Notes: a model not told the origin generated them from the letters alone. A DNA stretch of 64,000 nucleotides from Bordetella pertussis 18323 (GCF_000306945.1 NC_018518.1:620001-684000); one strand, 5' to 3'; positions 29,069 through 41,953 are shown, counted from the first letter of the stretch. Translations and numbers: made by a program.

Positions 29069-30478
29069 ATGAAAGAATTCTGGCAGACCTGCGTCAGTCG
29101 TCTTGAGCAGGAACTCCCCCCCCAACAAATCAGCGCGTGGATCCGACCGCTGGTCCCGCTTGCGTATGACGAAGCGCAAGCGGTTCTGCGCGTGGCCGCG
29201 CCCAATCGCTTCAAGCTGGATTGGGTGCGGAAGAACTTTTCCCATCAGATCGAGGCGCTGGCCGCCGAGTGGTACCAGCGCCCGGTGCAGGTGACGTTCG
29301 AGCTGCCCGGCACCAGCTCCGCGCCACGCATACCGATGGCCGTGCCGCGCCCGGTGGCGGTCTCGGTGCCGGCCGTCGTTGCTGCGGTGCAGCAAGCATC
29401 GGAGCCTGCTCCGCCGGCGCCGGCAAGCGCCGACGCCGCGAACATCGTTTACGAGCGGTCGCGCCTGAACACGGATCTCACCTTCGAGAATTTCGTGACC
29501 GGCAAGGCCAACCAGCTGGCGCGCGCCGCGGCGCTGCAGGTGGCGGAGAATCCCGGCACGTCCTACAACCCGCTGTTCCTGTACGGCGGCGTGGGGCTGG
29601 GCAAGACCCACCTGATCCACGCCATCGGCAATGCCATGGTGGCCGCGGGGACCGGCGTGCGGGTGCGCTACGTGCATGCGGACCAATACGTCTCTGACGT
29701 GGTCAAGGCCTACCAGCGCAAGGCGTTCGACGATTTCAAGCGCTACTACCATTCGCTCGATCTGCTGCTGATCGACGATATCCAGTTCTTTTCCGGCAAG
29801 AATCGCACGCAGGAGGAGTTCTTCTATGCGTTCGAGGCGATGGTGGCGCAGCGCAAGCAGATCATCATCACCAGCGATACGTACCCGAAGGAGCTCTCGG
29901 GTATCGACAGCCGGTTGATTTCGCGGTTCGACTCCGGGCTGACCGTGGCCATCGAGCCGCCCGAACTCGAGATGCGCGTGGCGATCCTGCTGCGCAAGGC
30001 CGAGTCCGAAGGCGTGCCGATGCCCGAGGAAGTGGCGTTCTTCATCGCCAAGCACCTGCGCAGCAACGTACGCGAGCTGGAAGGCGCCTTGCGCAAGGTG
30101 CTGGCCTACGCGCGTTTCCATGGCCGCGACGTGCTGACGGTGGATGTCTGCAAGGAGGCCCTGAAGGACCTGCTTTCGGTGTCCAACGGCCAGATCACGG
30201 TCGAGAACATCCAGAAGACGGTTGCCGATTTCTACAAGATCAAGGTGGCCGACATGTACTCGAAACGCCGGCCGGCCAATATCGCCCTGCCGCGCCAGGT
30301 GGCGATGTACCTGGCCAAGGAGTTGACTCAGAAGAGCTTGCCGGAGATCGGCGACCTGTTCGGTGGACGAGACCACACCACCGTCCTGCACGCTGTGCGC
30401 AAGATCTCCGATGCCCGCGCCAAACAAGCCGAGCTTAACCATACCCTGCACGTGTTGGAACAAACTCTAAAAGGATGA
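29069..30478 (+). CDS. dnaA: Chromosomal replication initiator DnaA
   Basis: A 469-residue AAA+ initiator. Domain I starts [20 protein letters not shown]. After the Pro/Ala-rich domain II come Walker [17 protein letters not shown], Walker [11 protein letters not shown], and the C-terminal DNA-binding signature [20 protein letters not shown]. The ATG at 29069 is preferred over a TTG at 29054. The stop overlaps an ATG of the dnaN leader, so dnaA and dnaN are co-transcribed. Confidence 0.97.
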   Translation: MKEFWQTCVSRLEQELPPQQISAWIRPLVPLAYDEAQAVLRVAAPNRFKLDWVRKNFSHQIEALAAEWYQRPVQVTFELPGTSSAPRIPMAVPRPVAVSVPAVVAAVQQASEPAPPAPASADAANIVYERSRLNTDLTFENFVTGKANQLARAAALQVAENPGTSYNPLFLYGGVGLGKTHLIHAIGNAMVAAGTGVRVRYVHADQYVSDVVKAYQRKAFDDFKRYYHSLDLLLIDDIQFFSGKNRTQEEFFYAFEAMVAQRKQIIITSDTYPKELSGIDSRLISRFDSGLTVAIEPPELEMRVAILLRKAESEGVPMPEEVAFFIAKHLRSNVRELEGALRKVLAYARFHGRDVLTVDVCKEALKDLLSVSNGQITVENIQKTVADFYKIKVADMYSKRRPANIALPRQVAMYLAKELTQKSLPEIGDLFGGRDHTTVLHAVRKISDARAKQAELNHTLHVLEQTLKG

Positions 30479-30480
30479 CC

Positions 30481-31590
30481 ATGCAACTCGTACAAACCAC
30501 ACGCGATGCATTGCTGAAACCGCTGTCGACTGTGGCGGGCATCGTCGAAAGACGCCATACCCTGCCCATCCTGGCGAACATCCTGATGCGCAAAGAGGGC
30601 AACAAGGTGGCTTTCATCGCCACCGACCTCGAGGTCCAGATCACCACGCATGCCGACTTCGGCGTCGGCCCGGAGAACGAGTCCACCACGGTGGCGGCGC
30701 GCAAGCTGCTCGACATCCTGAAGGCCCTGCCGGACACCGGCGAGGTCAAGCTGGGCCTGGCCAGCAACAAGCTGTCGGTGCAGTCGGCCAAGAGCCGCTT
30801 CGCATTGCAGACGCTGGCGGCCAGCGAGTTCCCGACCGTGGCCCAGCCCGAACAGTGGGACGTGTCGTTGAGCATGCCGCAGCGCATGCTGCGCCACCTG
30901 TTCAACATGGTGCACTTCGCCATGGCCCAGCAGGATATCCGCTACTACCTCAATGGCATGCTGCTGGTGTTCGAGCCGGGCCGTGTGCGCGCCGTGGCCA
31001 CCGACGGCCACCGCCTGGCGCACTGCGCCACCGAGGCCGACGGCATCGCCGAGCGCCATGAGGTCATCGTGCCGCGCAAGACGGTGCTGGAAATGCAGCG
31101 CCTGCTCGAGGACTCCGACGAGCCGGTGGCGCTGGACGTGGCGCCGGGCCAGATCCGTTTCCGTTTCGGCGACGTCGAGCTGGTGTCCAAGCTGGTCGAA
31201 GGCAAGTTTCCGGATTTCACGCGCGTGATTCCCACCAACTACACGCGCCAGTTCTCGGTCAGCCGCGAAGCCCTGCAAGGCAGCCTGCAGCGCGCCGCCA
31301 TCCTGACCACCGACAAGTTCAAGGGCGTGCGCCTGCAGCTGGCGCAGCACCAGATGAAGATTTCGTCCTCCAACGCCGAGCAGGAAGAGGCGCAGGAAGA
31401 AATCGATATCGACTACAGCTTCGAGCCGCTGGATGTGGGCTTCAACGTCAGCTACCTGCTGGACGTGCTGAGCAACATCAAGGCCGAGAACGTGCAGTGG
31501 TCCGTCATGCCCGACGCCAACGCGTCGGCGCTCATCACCCTGCCCGACGACGAGCAGTTCAAATACGTCGTCATGCCCATGCGGATCTGA
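30481..31590 (+). CDS. dnaN: DNA polymerase III beta sliding clamp
   Basis: A 369-residue processivity clamp starting MQLVQTTRDALLKPLSTVAG and ending YVVMPMRI, the typical clamp C-terminus. The ATG at 30481 has AAGGA at better spacing than the ATG at 30475 that overlaps the dnaA stop. No recF lies between dnaN and gyrB, which is normal for this part of the betaproteobacteria. Confidence 0.97.
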   Translation: MQLVQTTRDALLKPLSTVAGIVERRHTLPILANILMRKEGNKVAFIATDLEVQITTHADFGVGPENESTTVAARKLLDILKALPDTGEVKLGLASNKLSVQSAKSRFALQTLAASEFPTVAQPEQWDVSLSMPQRMLRHLFNMVHFAMAQQDIRYYLNGMLLVFEPGRVRAVATDGHRLAHCATEADGIAERHEVIVPRKTVLEMQRLLEDSDEPVALDVAPGQIRFRFGDVELVSKLVEGKFPDFTRVIPTNYTRQFSVSREALQGSLQRAAILTTDKFKGVRLQLAQHQMKISSSNAEQEEAQEEIDIDYSFEPLDVGFNVSYLLDVLSNIKAENVQWSVMPDANASALITLPDDEQFKYVVMPMRI

Positions 31591-31675
31591 TCCGCGACAC
31601 AGATGGGTTTGTGCCGTTTGTGCGCGCTTGCGCGCGCGAACGGTGTGGCCGTGAGACTGTTTTTTAAGGCGTTAA

Positions 31676-34138
<2,463 letters not shown>

Positions 34139-34164
34139 CGCGCTTGCTGCCGTCGTATGCCGAA

Positions 34165-34192
34165 AGGGGCTGCCGTGAGGCAGCCTCTTTTG
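34165..34192 (+). terminator. Rho-independent terminator after gyrB
   Basis: A 7-bp GGCTGCC/GGCAGCC stem (extended by flanking pairs) with a GTGA loop and a following TCTTTT, about 30 bp after the gyrB stop. Confidence 0.8.
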
Positions 34193-34256
34193 CTTGGGGG
34201 CGTGGCAGGTGCGGCCGCAGCGGACGTTGGCCGATACGCGTGCGCGGCCGCGCGCT

Positions 34257-35048
34257 TCAGGCGCCGCAGATGGCGTAGGCGGCCTTGAGCATCTGCGGCA
34301 CGATTTCCGCTACCAGGCGCGCGCGCGGATATTCGTCGGCCGCCGCCGTGACGCTGATGGCCGCCAGCGGCTGGCGCCGTTCGTCGCGCAGCAGGGTGGC
34401 CACGCCCATCTGGTTGAGCAGCACCTGGTCCTGCGTGATGGCGTAGCCGTCCTCGCGGGCCTGGCGGATCTCGGCCAGCAGCGCCTGGGGGTCGGTCTGC
34501 GTGCGCGGCGTGTAGGGCTGCGGCGCGGCGCGTGCCAGCAGGTCGCGCACGCTGGCATCGTCGCGCTGCGACAGCAGCATGCGGCCCGCGCTGTTGCTCC
34601 AGGCCGGCATGCGCCGGCCCGGCAACATCTCCACCAGCGTCAACTGGCGGCTCGGCAGCCGCAGCAGGTAGATCATGTCGTCGCCGCTCAGCACGCTCAT
34701 GTTGACCGCCAGCCCGCAATGCTCGCGCAAGGCGACCAGATGCGGCGCGGCCAGCGATACCAGGTGGTCGCTGCGCAGGAAGTAATAACTCAGTTCCACC
34801 ACCTTGGGACCGAGGCGATAGCGGCGCGATTGCGGATCCTTGGCCAGGTAGCCCAGCGCTTCCCAGGTGTGGGTAAAGCGCTGCGCGGCGCTTTTGCCCA
34901 TGCCGGTGAGCTGCACGATGTCGGTGAGGCTGAGCGAGTCGCGCGCGGCATCGAAAGCCTCCAGCACGCGCATGCCTTTTTCCACGGAAGCGACATACAG
35001 GGGGTGGTCGGCACGCTCGGCAAGCAAAGCGGCGGTGGCAGCGGGCAT
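34257..35048 (-). CDS. IclR-family transcriptional regulator
   Basis: A 263-residue regulator with an N-terminal winged helix ([40 protein letters not shown]) and a C-terminal IclR effector domain ([34 protein letters not shown]). The ATG at 35048 has CTGGAG upstream; the open frame further upstream runs over the promoter. It is divergent from the amidase and Bug genes, which are its likely targets. Confidence 0.9.
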   Translation of the reverse strand: MPAATAALLAERADHPLYVASVEKGMRVLEAFDAARDSLSLTDIVQLTGMGKSAAQRFTHTWEALGYLAKDPQSRRYRLGPKVVELSYYFLRSDHLVSLAAPHLVALREHCGLAVNMSVLSGDDMIYLLRLPSRQLTLVEMLPGRRMPAWSNSAGRMLLSQRDDASVRDLLARAAPQPYTPRTQTDPQALLAEIRQAREDGYAITQDQVLLNQMGVATLLRDERRQPLAAISVTAAADEYPRARLVAEIVPQMLKAAYAICGA

Positions 35049-35134
35049 GGGCGTCTCCAGAGGCGCGGCTACTTGTTTACCCGCATTGTGCACAGGCAGG
35101 CAGCCGCCGTATAAATACGTATATTCAGTACTTT

Positions 35135-35151
35135 GTATTGTATAGCAATAC
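35135..35151. promoter_or_regulatory. Palindromic operator candidate between iclR and the amidase
   Basis: GTATTG-TATAG-CAATAC has perfect 6-bp arms and a 5-bp centre, lying 17-33 bp before the amidase ATG inside an AT-rich stretch that probably holds both promoters. IclR-family operators are often such short palindromes. Confidence 0.55.
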
Positions 35152-35167
35152 TTGAGCGGAGCACACC

Positions 35168-36595
35168 ATGGGCTGGGAATCGATTTGCGCAATGACCGCG
35201 CTGCAACTGCGGGCCGAACTGGCGGCCGGCCATCTGAGCGCGCGCGAGATCCTGCAGGCGCATCTGGAGGCCATCGAACATTGGAACCCCACGGTCAACG
35301 CCATTGTCACGCTGGATGTCGAAGGCGCGCGCCGGCGCGCCGCGGCGGCCGACCAGGCGCAGGCGCGCGGCGAGCCGCTGGGGTTGCTGCACGGCCTGCC
35401 CGTGGCGCACAAGGACAGTTTCCTGACCGCCGGCATGCGGACGACCCATGGTTCGCCCGTATTCGCCGATTTCGTGCCCGAGCGCAGCAGCCTGGTGGTG
35501 ACGCGCCAGCAGGCCGCCGGCGCCATCACGCTGGGCAAGACCAACCTGCCGGAGTTCGGCGCCGGTTCGCAGACCTTCAATGCGGTGTTCGGCCCCACCC
35601 GCAATCCCTATGACCCGGCCATGACGGCCGGCGGCAGCAGCGGCGGCGCGGCCGCCGCGCTGGCGTGCCGCATGGTGCTCCTGGCCGATGGCACCGATAT
35701 GGGCGGGTCGCTGCGCAATCCGGCCAGCTTCTGCAATGTGGTGGGCCTGCGTCCTTCGCCGGGCCGGGTGCCGATGTGGCCGACGGCCGCGCCGTACAAC
35801 ACCCTGAGCGTGGCTGGTCCGATGGCGCGCACCGTGGCCGACGCCGCCCTGATGCTGGCGGCGCTGGCCGGCCCCGACGCGCGCGATCCGCTGACCATCG
35901 ATGCCGACCCAGGCCTGTTCCTGGGGGCGCTGGAACGCGATTTCGCCGGCACGCGCGTGGCGTACGCACCGGACTGGGGCGGCCTGCCGGTCGATCCGGC
36001 CGTCGGCCGCGTGCTGCAGGCGCAACTGCCGCGCTGGGAAGAGCTGGGTTGCCGGGTCGACCAGGCATGTCCGGACTTCGGCCAGGCGGATTCGTCGTTC
36101 CATGCCTTGCGCGGCCTGGCCTTTGCCATCAATCAAGGCGAGACCGTGCGGCGGCATCGCGACCGCGTCAAGGACACCGTGATCTGGAACACGGAACTGG
36201 GCCTGAACCAGAGCGGCGCCGTGCTGGCGCAGGCCGAGCGCGACCGCGCGCAGCTGTTCGAGCGCATGCACGACTTCATGCAGCAGTACGAATTCCTGAT
36301 CGGGCCGGTCAGCCAGGTGCCGCCTTTTTCCGCCGACCAGGAGTACATCCAGCGCATCGGCGACGTGGAGATGCGCAACTACATCGATTGGATGCGTTCG
36401 GGCTACTACCTGTCGTTGACCGGTCATCCGGCGATTTCGGTGCCCTGCGGATTCACCGAGACGGGCCTGCCGATAGGGATACAGATCGTGGGCCGCTATC
36501 GCGACGAACGCGGCGTACTGCAACTGGCGCACGCGTTCGAGCAACTGACCCAGTGCTGGCGCCAGGCGCCGGCGCTGCGCGCGCCGGCCGCCTGA
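35168..36595 (+). CDS. Amidase-signature family hydrolase
   Basis: A 475-residue amidase with the Ser-cisSer-Lys triad: Lys in GLPVAHKDSFLTAG (about residue 81), and the Gly/Ser-rich TAGGSSGGAAAAL and DGTDMGGSLRNPASFCNVVG holding the two Ser residues. Such enzymes cleave amides to acid and ammonia; the substrate is not predictable. It is followed after 38 bp by a Bug receptor and divergent from an IclR gene, suggesting uptake and hydrolysis of one small amide. The C-terminus is family-like (GLPIGIQIVGRYRDE). Confidence 0.92.
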   Translation: MGWESICAMTALQLRAELAAGHLSAREILQAHLEAIEHWNPTVNAIVTLDVEGARRRAAAADQAQARGEPLGLLHGLPVAHKDSFLTAGMRTTHGSPVFADFVPERSSLVVTRQQAAGAITLGKTNLPEFGAGSQTFNAVFGPTRNPYDPAMTAGGSSGGAAAALACRMVLLADGTDMGGSLRNPASFCNVVGLRPSPGRVPMWPTAAPYNTLSVAGPMARTVADAALMLAALAGPDARDPLTIDADPGLFLGALERDFAGTRVAYAPDWGGLPVDPAVGRVLQAQLPRWEELGCRVDQACPDFGQADSSFHALRGLAFAINQGETVRRHRDRVKDTVIWNTELGLNQSGAVLAQAERDRAQLFERMHDFMQQYEFLIGPVSQVPPFSADQEYIQRIGDVEMRNYIDWMRSGYYLSLTGHPAISVPCGFTETGLPIGIQIVGRYRDERGVLQLAHAFEQLTQCWRQAPALRAPAA

Positions 36596-36633
36596 GGCCG
36601 CGCAATTTTTTCATTCGGAAAGGGAAGCAGCAG

Positions 36634-37605
36634 ATGTTCAAAGCAAGCCTGAAAGCGCTGGCGCTGTGCGCGCTGGCCGTATTGCCCATGGCCGCGCCGG
36701 CGGCGCAAGCGGACTGGCCGGCCAAGCCGGTGACCCTGGTGGTGCCGTTCCCGCCGGGCGGCTCGACCGACGTGATCGGCCGTTACTTCGGCGCACGCCT
36801 GGGCGAGCTGCTGGGCCAGTCCATCGTGGTGGAGAACCGGCCGGGCGCCAACACGGGCATCGGCGCGACGGCGGTGGCGCGCGCGCCGGCCGACAGCTAT
36901 ACCTTCATGATCAGCGGCGCGCCGACGTACACGACCAATTCCCTGCTGTACGCCAACCTGAACTACGACCCGATCAAGAGCTACGAGTATGTCGCCATCG
37001 CGGCGAGCGCGCCGTTCGTGATCCTGACCAACCCGCAGACCGGCATCGCCACGGTGCAGGACATCGTGCGCAAGTCGGCCAGCCAGCCGCTCAGCTTCGG
37101 TTCGTTCGGCACGGCCTCCACGCCGCACCTGGCCGGCGAGTACCTGGCGCAGCACGGCGGCGCCAAGCTGCTGCACGTGCCGTACCGGGGCAGCGCGCCG
37201 GCCATGACCGATTTGATCGGCAACCAGATCCCGCTTTCGATCGACACGCTGGTGGCGGCCTTGCCGCAGATCCGCGCCGGCAAGGTGCGCGCGGTGGCGC
37301 TGACCAGCAGCGCGCGCTCGCCCTTGCTGCCCGAACTGCCCACCGTCGCCGAAAGCGGCGTGGCGCCTTATGACTTCCAGACCTGGTTCGGCATCGTCGC
37401 GCCGCATGGCACGCCGCAGGCGGTGGTGCAGCGCATGGCGCAGGCGCTGCAGACCATGCTGGCCGAGCCGGGCACCCAGGCCAGGATGCGCGAGCTGGGC
37501 TTCGAGCCGGAATATGTGGACGCGGCGGGCTTTCGCGCCCGCGTCGAGCAGGAAATGGCCCGCAATGCGGGCGTGATCAAGGCCGCCGGCATTCGCATCG
37601 AATAG
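36634..37605 (+). CDS. Bug/TctC-family periplasmic solute-binding protein
   Basis: A 323-residue receptor with a signal peptide (MFKASLKALALCALAVLPMA...AAQA), VPFPPGGSTDVIGRYF, VVENRPGANTGIGATA and VPYRGSAPAMTD. It is 38 bp downstream of the amidase and presumably in the same operon, so its ligand may be the amidase substrate. There are no membrane subunits nearby. Confidence 0.93.
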   Translation: MFKASLKALALCALAVLPMAAPAAQADWPAKPVTLVVPFPPGGSTDVIGRYFGARLGELLGQSIVVENRPGANTGIGATAVARAPADSYTFMISGAPTYTTNSLLYANLNYDPIKSYEYVAIAASAPFVILTNPQTGIATVQDIVRKSASQPLSFGSFGTASTPHLAGEYLAQHGGAKLLHVPYRGSAPAMTDLIGNQIPLSIDTLVAALPQIRAGKVRAVALTSSARSPLLPELPTVAESGVAPYDFQTWFGIVAPHGTPQAVVQRMAQALQTMLAEPGTQARMRELGFEPEYVDAAGFRARVEQEMARNAGVIKAAGIRIE

Positions 37606-37618
37606 CCGTGGCGCGGCG

Positions 37619-37869
37619 CTACAGCTGCGCTCGCTGGCCAGCTCGCGCACTTGCGCGGCCGGCGGCCCGCGACGCAGCCATTCCAGCATGTGGTCGACCT
37701 GGTCGGCGGTGCCCTGCACCACGGCCTCGACCGTGCCGTCGGGCAGGTTCTGCACCCATCCGGTCACGCCCAGCATGTGGGCCCGGCGCACGGCGGCGTG
37801 GCGGTAGCCCACGCCTTGCACCTTGCCTTTGACGATGACGTGTACGGTTTCCATGTGGGCGTCAGACAT
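37619..37869 (-). pseudogene. acyP: Acylphosphatase with a disrupted 3' end
   Basis: The start and core are family-like: METVHVIVKGKVQGVGYRH with the catalytic Arg, and GWVQNLPDGTVEAVVQG with the catalytic Asn. After RELASERS (about residue 82) the frame has no nearby stop and runs on into sequence antisense to the Bug gene. A TAG at 37619-37621 preceded by codons for Gln-Leu, a common acylphosphatase ending, lies in another frame. This looks like a small deletion and frameshift that removed the last beta-strand. A readthrough fusion ending at 36496 is also formally possible. Confidence 0.6.
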
Positions 37870-38023
37870 GTCGGATCCTTGTGCTTCGTATAACGGCCGC
37901 GCCGTGGCGCGATACGTGGATTATCGGATGAATCCTGCAGGCGTGCGCGAGGGGCGGCGTATACTGGCTCTCGCCGCGCGAAGGCCGGCCATCGCCGTGC
38001 CGCTTTCCTGACCTTCATCGACC

Positions 38024-39187
38024 ATGACCCAGAACCTTTCTACGATCACCTGCATCGAAGATCTGCGCGTCATCGCGCAAAAGCGCGTGCCGCGCATGTT
38101 CTACGACTACGCCGATTCAGGCGCCTGGACGGAAAGCACCTATCGCGCCAACGAAAGCGACTTCCAGCGCATCAAGCTGCGCCAGCGCGTCGCCGTCGAT
38201 ATGGAAGGCCGTTCGCTGCGCACCACCATGGCGGGCAGCGACGCCGTGATGCCGGTGGCCATCGCGCCCACCGGCCTGACCGGCATGCAGCACGCCGACG
38301 GCGAGATCCTGGCCGCGCGCGCCGCCGCCGAGTTCGGCGTGCCGTTCACCTTGTCGACCATGAGCATCTGCTCGATCGAGGACGTCGCCCAGGGCAGCGG
38401 CAAGCCCTTCTGGTTCCAGCTCTACGTCATGCGCGACCGCGAGTTCGTCGGCAACCTGATCGATCGGGCCAAGGCGGCGGGGTGCTCGGCGCTGGTGCTG
38501 ACGCTGGACCTGCAGATCCTCGGCCAGCGCCACAAGGACATCAAGAACGGCTTGTCCGCGCCGCCCAGGCCGACGCTGCGCAACCTGATCGACCTGGCGT
38601 TCAAGCCGCGCTGGTGCCTGGGCATGCTGGGCACGCGGCGACGCACCTTCGGCAACATCGTCGGCCACGCCAAGGGCGTGACCGACCTGTCGTCGCTGTC
38701 GTCCTGGACGGCCGAGCAGTTCGACCCGCGCCTGAGCTGGGACGATGTCGAATGGATCAAGCGGCGCTGGGGCGGCAAGCTGATCCTCAAGGGCATCCTG
38801 GATGCCGAGGATGCCCGCCTCGCGGCCGAGAGCGGCGCCGACGCCCTGATCGTCAGCAACCATGGCGGCCGCCAGCTCGATGGCGCGGTTTCCTCCATCA
38901 GCGCGCTGCCGGCCATCGCGGAGGCGGTCGGCTCGCGCATCGAAGTGTGGATGGACGGCGGCATCCGCTCAGGCCAGGATGTGCTCAAGGCGGTGGCGCT
39001 GGGCGCGCGCGGCACCATGATCGGGCGTGCGTTCCTCTATGGCCTGGGCGCCTACGGCCAGGCCGGCGTGACGCGGGCGCTCGGGATCCTCTACAAGGAA
39101 ATGGACGTCACCATGGCGCTGTGCGGCCACAAGCACATCAACCAGATAGACCGCGGCATCCTGATGCCGGGCACCTATCCGCAGTAA
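38024..39187 (+). CDS. FMN-dependent alpha-hydroxyacid dehydrogenase (LldD family)
   Basis: A 387-residue flavoenzyme that oxidises L-2-hydroxyacids such as L-lactate. It shows RMFYDYADSGAW at the start, IAPTGLTGMQHADGE, the Tyr in FQLYVMRD, LTLDLQILGQRHKD, the FMN Lys in LILKGIL, the catalytic His/Arg in SNHGGRQLDGA, and DGGIRSGQDVLKA. The exact substrate (lactate, mandelate or other) is not fixed by the sequence. It stands alone between acylphosphatase and an AraC regulator. Confidence 0.9.
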   Translation: MTQNLSTITCIEDLRVIAQKRVPRMFYDYADSGAWTESTYRANESDFQRIKLRQRVAVDMEGRSLRTTMAGSDAVMPVAIAPTGLTGMQHADGEILAARAAAEFGVPFTLSTMSICSIEDVAQGSGKPFWFQLYVMRDREFVGNLIDRAKAAGCSALVLTLDLQILGQRHKDIKNGLSAPPRPTLRNLIDLAFKPRWCLGMLGTRRRTFGNIVGHAKGVTDLSSLSSWTAEQFDPRLSWDDVEWIKRRWGGKLILKGILDAEDARLAAESGADALIVSNHGGRQLDGAVSSISALPAIAEAVGSRIEVWMDGGIRSGQDVLKAVALGARGTMIGRAFLYGLGAYGQAGVTRALGILYKEMDVTMALCGHKHINQIDRGILMPGTYPQ

Positions 39188-39274
39188 GCCGGCCGGCGCG
39201 GGCGCTTCGCCGTCCGCGCAAAACCGCAAAATCTGCAAAGCGGGCTTGGCTACATTGCGTTCACTGGAGATCGC

Positions 39275-40120
39275 ATGAAGCCCAAGACCCGTCTTTACTA
39301 CGCCGAGCGCCTCGAGCCCGTGCTGGCCTGGCTGGCGGCGCGGCCCGATGCCGACGCCGACCTGCACCGGCTGGCCAAGCTGGCCTGCCTGTCGCCCTAT
39401 TACTTCCACCGCGTATACCGCGCCTTGTTGGGCGAGACCGTGCACGCCACGGTCCAACGGATGCGGCTGGCGCGGGCATCGGTGGCGCTGGCACAGGGCA
39501 AGGGTTCGCTGCGGCAGGTGGCGGATCGGGCCGGCTATGCATCGGAAGCCGCGTTCAGCCGGGCGTTCAGCGCGCAGTACGGCCTGCCGCCCGGTCGCTA
39601 TCGTGCGAAACGCTCCAGCCCTTTCAACCCCGAGGAGCTGCGCATGTACCCCCTGACGATGGAAGACTTTCCCGGCCTGTCCCTGGCCATCCTGGCGCAC
39701 CAGGGCGACTACCAGGAGATAGGCAATACGTTCGACCGCCTGGCGCTGCTGGCTGCCATCCAGGACCTGGTGCGTGACGGCATGCAGCCGCCGCCGCGCT
39801 ACATCGGTGTGTACTACGATGATCCCGCCCAGGTGGCGCGCGACGCGTTGCGCTCGCGCGCCGGTGTATCGCTGCCGCCAGGCACGGCGGCGCCGGCGCC
39901 GTTCGAACCGCTGGATATCCCGGCGATGCGTTGCGCCGTGCTCGAGTACACCGGCCCGTACAGCGAGATCGAGGCGCCCTACAACTGGCTGTTCTCGCAA
40001 TGGCTGCCGGCCAGCGGCCAGGAGCCGGGCGATTTCCCCATGTTCGAGGAATACCTCAACGATCCCAAGACGACGCCCGCGGCCCAGCTGAAGACGCGCA
40101 TCTATCTGCCCCTGGCCTAG
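39275..40120 (+). CDS. AraC-family regulator with GyrI-like effector domain
   Basis: A 281-residue protein with an N-terminal AraC DNA-binding domain (LHRLAKLACLSPYYFHRVYR, LRQVADRAGYASEAAFSRAF) and a C-terminal GyrI-like/SOUL-type ligand domain (about 120-281; PLTMEDFPGLSLAILAHQGD, YIGVYYDDP). This is the Rob/SbmC layout used to sense small amphipathic compounds. The target genes are not indicated; the M14 peptidase gene follows 93 bp downstream. Confidence 0.9.
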   Translation: MKPKTRLYYAERLEPVLAWLAARPDADADLHRLAKLACLSPYYFHRVYRALLGETVHATVQRMRLARASVALAQGKGSLRQVADRAGYASEAAFSRAFSAQYGLPPGRYRAKRSSPFNPEELRMYPLTMEDFPGLSLAILAHQGDYQEIGNTFDRLALLAAIQDLVRDGMQPPPRYIGVYYDDPAQVARDALRSRAGVSLPPGTAAPAPFEPLDIPAMRCAVLEYTGPYSEIEAPYNWLFSQWLPASGQEPGDFPMFEEYLNDPKTTPAAQLKTRIYLPLA

Positions 40121-40213
40121 CGTTGCAGGCCCGCCCGGGCCGGCCCGGTTACTATGGCCGTAGTCCTGACCGGGCGCGATGCGCCCGGTCAGGAAGGCTG
40201 TGGGAACCTATTC

Positions 40214-41953
40214 ATGATTCTGCTGGAAAAGACTTTCGACCGCACCCTGGATGCGTGGTTGCACGCCTACCACGACCCGGCCTGGCGCGGTGCGACGGTG
40301 CACGGCTGGCTGTTCGAAGGACCGCAGGCGCGCCGTGCCGCCGAAGCGCGGCTGGCGCAGGCCGGCGTGCGGGCGCGGTTTCGCAGCGCGTACAAGCCGC
40401 TGCTGCACTATTTCCTGGAAGAGGCGGACCGCGAGGGGCTGGTGGCCGTGCACGTGCGCTACCCGGTGCATCCGCTGGCGCAGCCCAACCGCTTCACGCT
40501 GGAGGCCTATCCGCTGGCGGCGCTGCTGGCGGGCGTGGACCTGCGGTTCGAGGCGGGTTCCGATGCCCTGCACTACGATGTGACGCTGCGCTATGCCGAT
40601 GGACGCGAGCACCACGAATGCGTCCATGCGCCCAACCAGCCGGCGCCCGGCGCCGATGGCGTGGACGGGCTCTCGCCGTGCGGCTGGCTGCGCGTGTGCG
40701 ATGCCGCGGGCGAGCCGCGGCTGGACGCGGCGCAGAACACCGAGTTCCAGGCTGCGTTCCGCACCATCGTCGACACGGTCCGCGCGCATGCCTGGGGCGT
40801 GCGCGAGCCGTACTTCGAGCGCCTGGAGATCCGGGTGGATATTCCGGGCATGGAATTCGACCCGGGTGTCGACGAAGAGCTCCTCAGCACGTACGAGGCC
40901 ATGCACGAGGATATCTACTTCTCGCTGCTGGAGTTTTTCCAGGGTTACGCCAACCGGCCGCCCGGCGATCGCGGCCTGCAGCCCGGGCAGATCATTCCGC
41001 TGGTGCGGCGCACCGATGGCCTGGCGCGCGTGCGCATGTCGATCGAGCCGTTCGAGCCGCTCGAACCGGTCGGGCCGGCCGCGCTGGCCGAGCTGTTGGC
41101 GCAGACGACGGCGCCGCTGGACGCGGGCCGGATCGCCGGCCAGATGGCGCAGCTGGGTGGCGTGCCTTTCCAGGCGGTATCGCGCCAGGGCCGCCCCGTG
41201 CTGGGCGCCTATGTCGCGGGGCCGGGGCCGGCCGTCTTCATTTCGGGGGCGCAGCATGCCAACGAAAGCTCGGGCGTGGTCGGGGCGCTGCGCGCGGCGC
41301 AGGCGCTGGTCGCGGGCGGCCAGGCACATTTCGCCCTGATCGCCGCCGAGAACCCCGACGGCTACGCGCTGCACGCACGCCTGCGCGCCGAGCACCCGCG
41401 CCACATGCATCATGCGTCGCGTTACAGCGCGCTGGGCGACGACATTGCCTATCGCGAACGCGCGCCGTTCTTCGAGCGCGAGGGACGCCATCAGGCGCGC
41501 GCCATCAGCGGCGCGCAGCTGCACATCAATCTGCACGGCTATCCGGCGCATGAGTGGACTCGGCCGCTGTCGGGCTACCTGCCGCGCCACTTCGAGCTGT
41601 GGACCATCCCCAGGGGGCTCTTCCTGGTGCTGCGGCACCACCCCGGCCGCGCCGTGCAGGCCCGCCTGTTGATGGAGGGCGTGACGGCGCGGTTGGCGCA
41701 ACGCCTGCCGGCGCTGGTCGAATTCAATGCACGCCAGCTGGCGCTGTTTCGCGTTCACGCACAGGACCCGGGCTTTGCGCTCATGAACGGAATCGGGGTG
41801 CAGATTGCCGAATCGACCCAGGAAGACCTGCCCCTGACCCTGATCTCCGAGTTTCCGGACCAGACTGTCTACGGCGAGCGCTATGTGTTCGCCCACACGG
41901 TGCAGATGGAAACCGTGCTGGCCGCTACCGAACTGTACCGGGCCGGCGTATAG
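40214..41953 (+). CDS. M14-family zinc carboxypeptidase-like protein
   Basis: A 579-residue protein. The first about 300 residues are a domain I do not recognise. The C-terminal part is M14-like: SGAQHANESSGVVGALRAAQ carries the zinc HxxE pair, LHINLHGYPAHEW supplies the third zinc His, and LISEFPDQTVYGERY may hold the catalytic Glu. No signal peptide is evident, so it appears cytoplasmic. The ATG at 40214 was taken because it starts MILLEKTFDRTLDAW after a plausible spacer. A GNAT gene follows after 20 bp, likely as an operon. Confidence 0.82.
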   Translation: MILLEKTFDRTLDAWLHAYHDPAWRGATVHGWLFEGPQARRAAEARLAQAGVRARFRSAYKPLLHYFLEEADREGLVAVHVRYPVHPLAQPNRFTLEAYPLAALLAGVDLRFEAGSDALHYDVTLRYADGREHHECVHAPNQPAPGADGVDGLSPCGWLRVCDAAGEPRLDAAQNTEFQAAFRTIVDTVRAHAWGVREPYFERLEIRVDIPGMEFDPGVDEELLSTYEAMHEDIYFSLLEFFQGYANRPPGDRGLQPGQIIPLVRRTDGLARVRMSIEPFEPLEPVGPAALAELLAQTTAPLDAGRIAGQMAQLGGVPFQAVSRQGRPVLGAYVAGPGPAVFISGAQHANESSGVVGALRAAQALVAGGQAHFALIAAENPDGYALHARLRAEHPRHMHHASRYSALGDDIAYRERAPFFEREGRHQARAISGAQLHINLHGYPAHEWTRPLSGYLPRHFELWTIPRGLFLVLRHHPGRAVQARLLMEGVTARLAQRLPALVEFNARQLALFRVHAQDPGFALMNGIGVQIAESTQEDLPLTLISEFPDQTVYGERYVFAHTVQMETVLAATELYRAGV

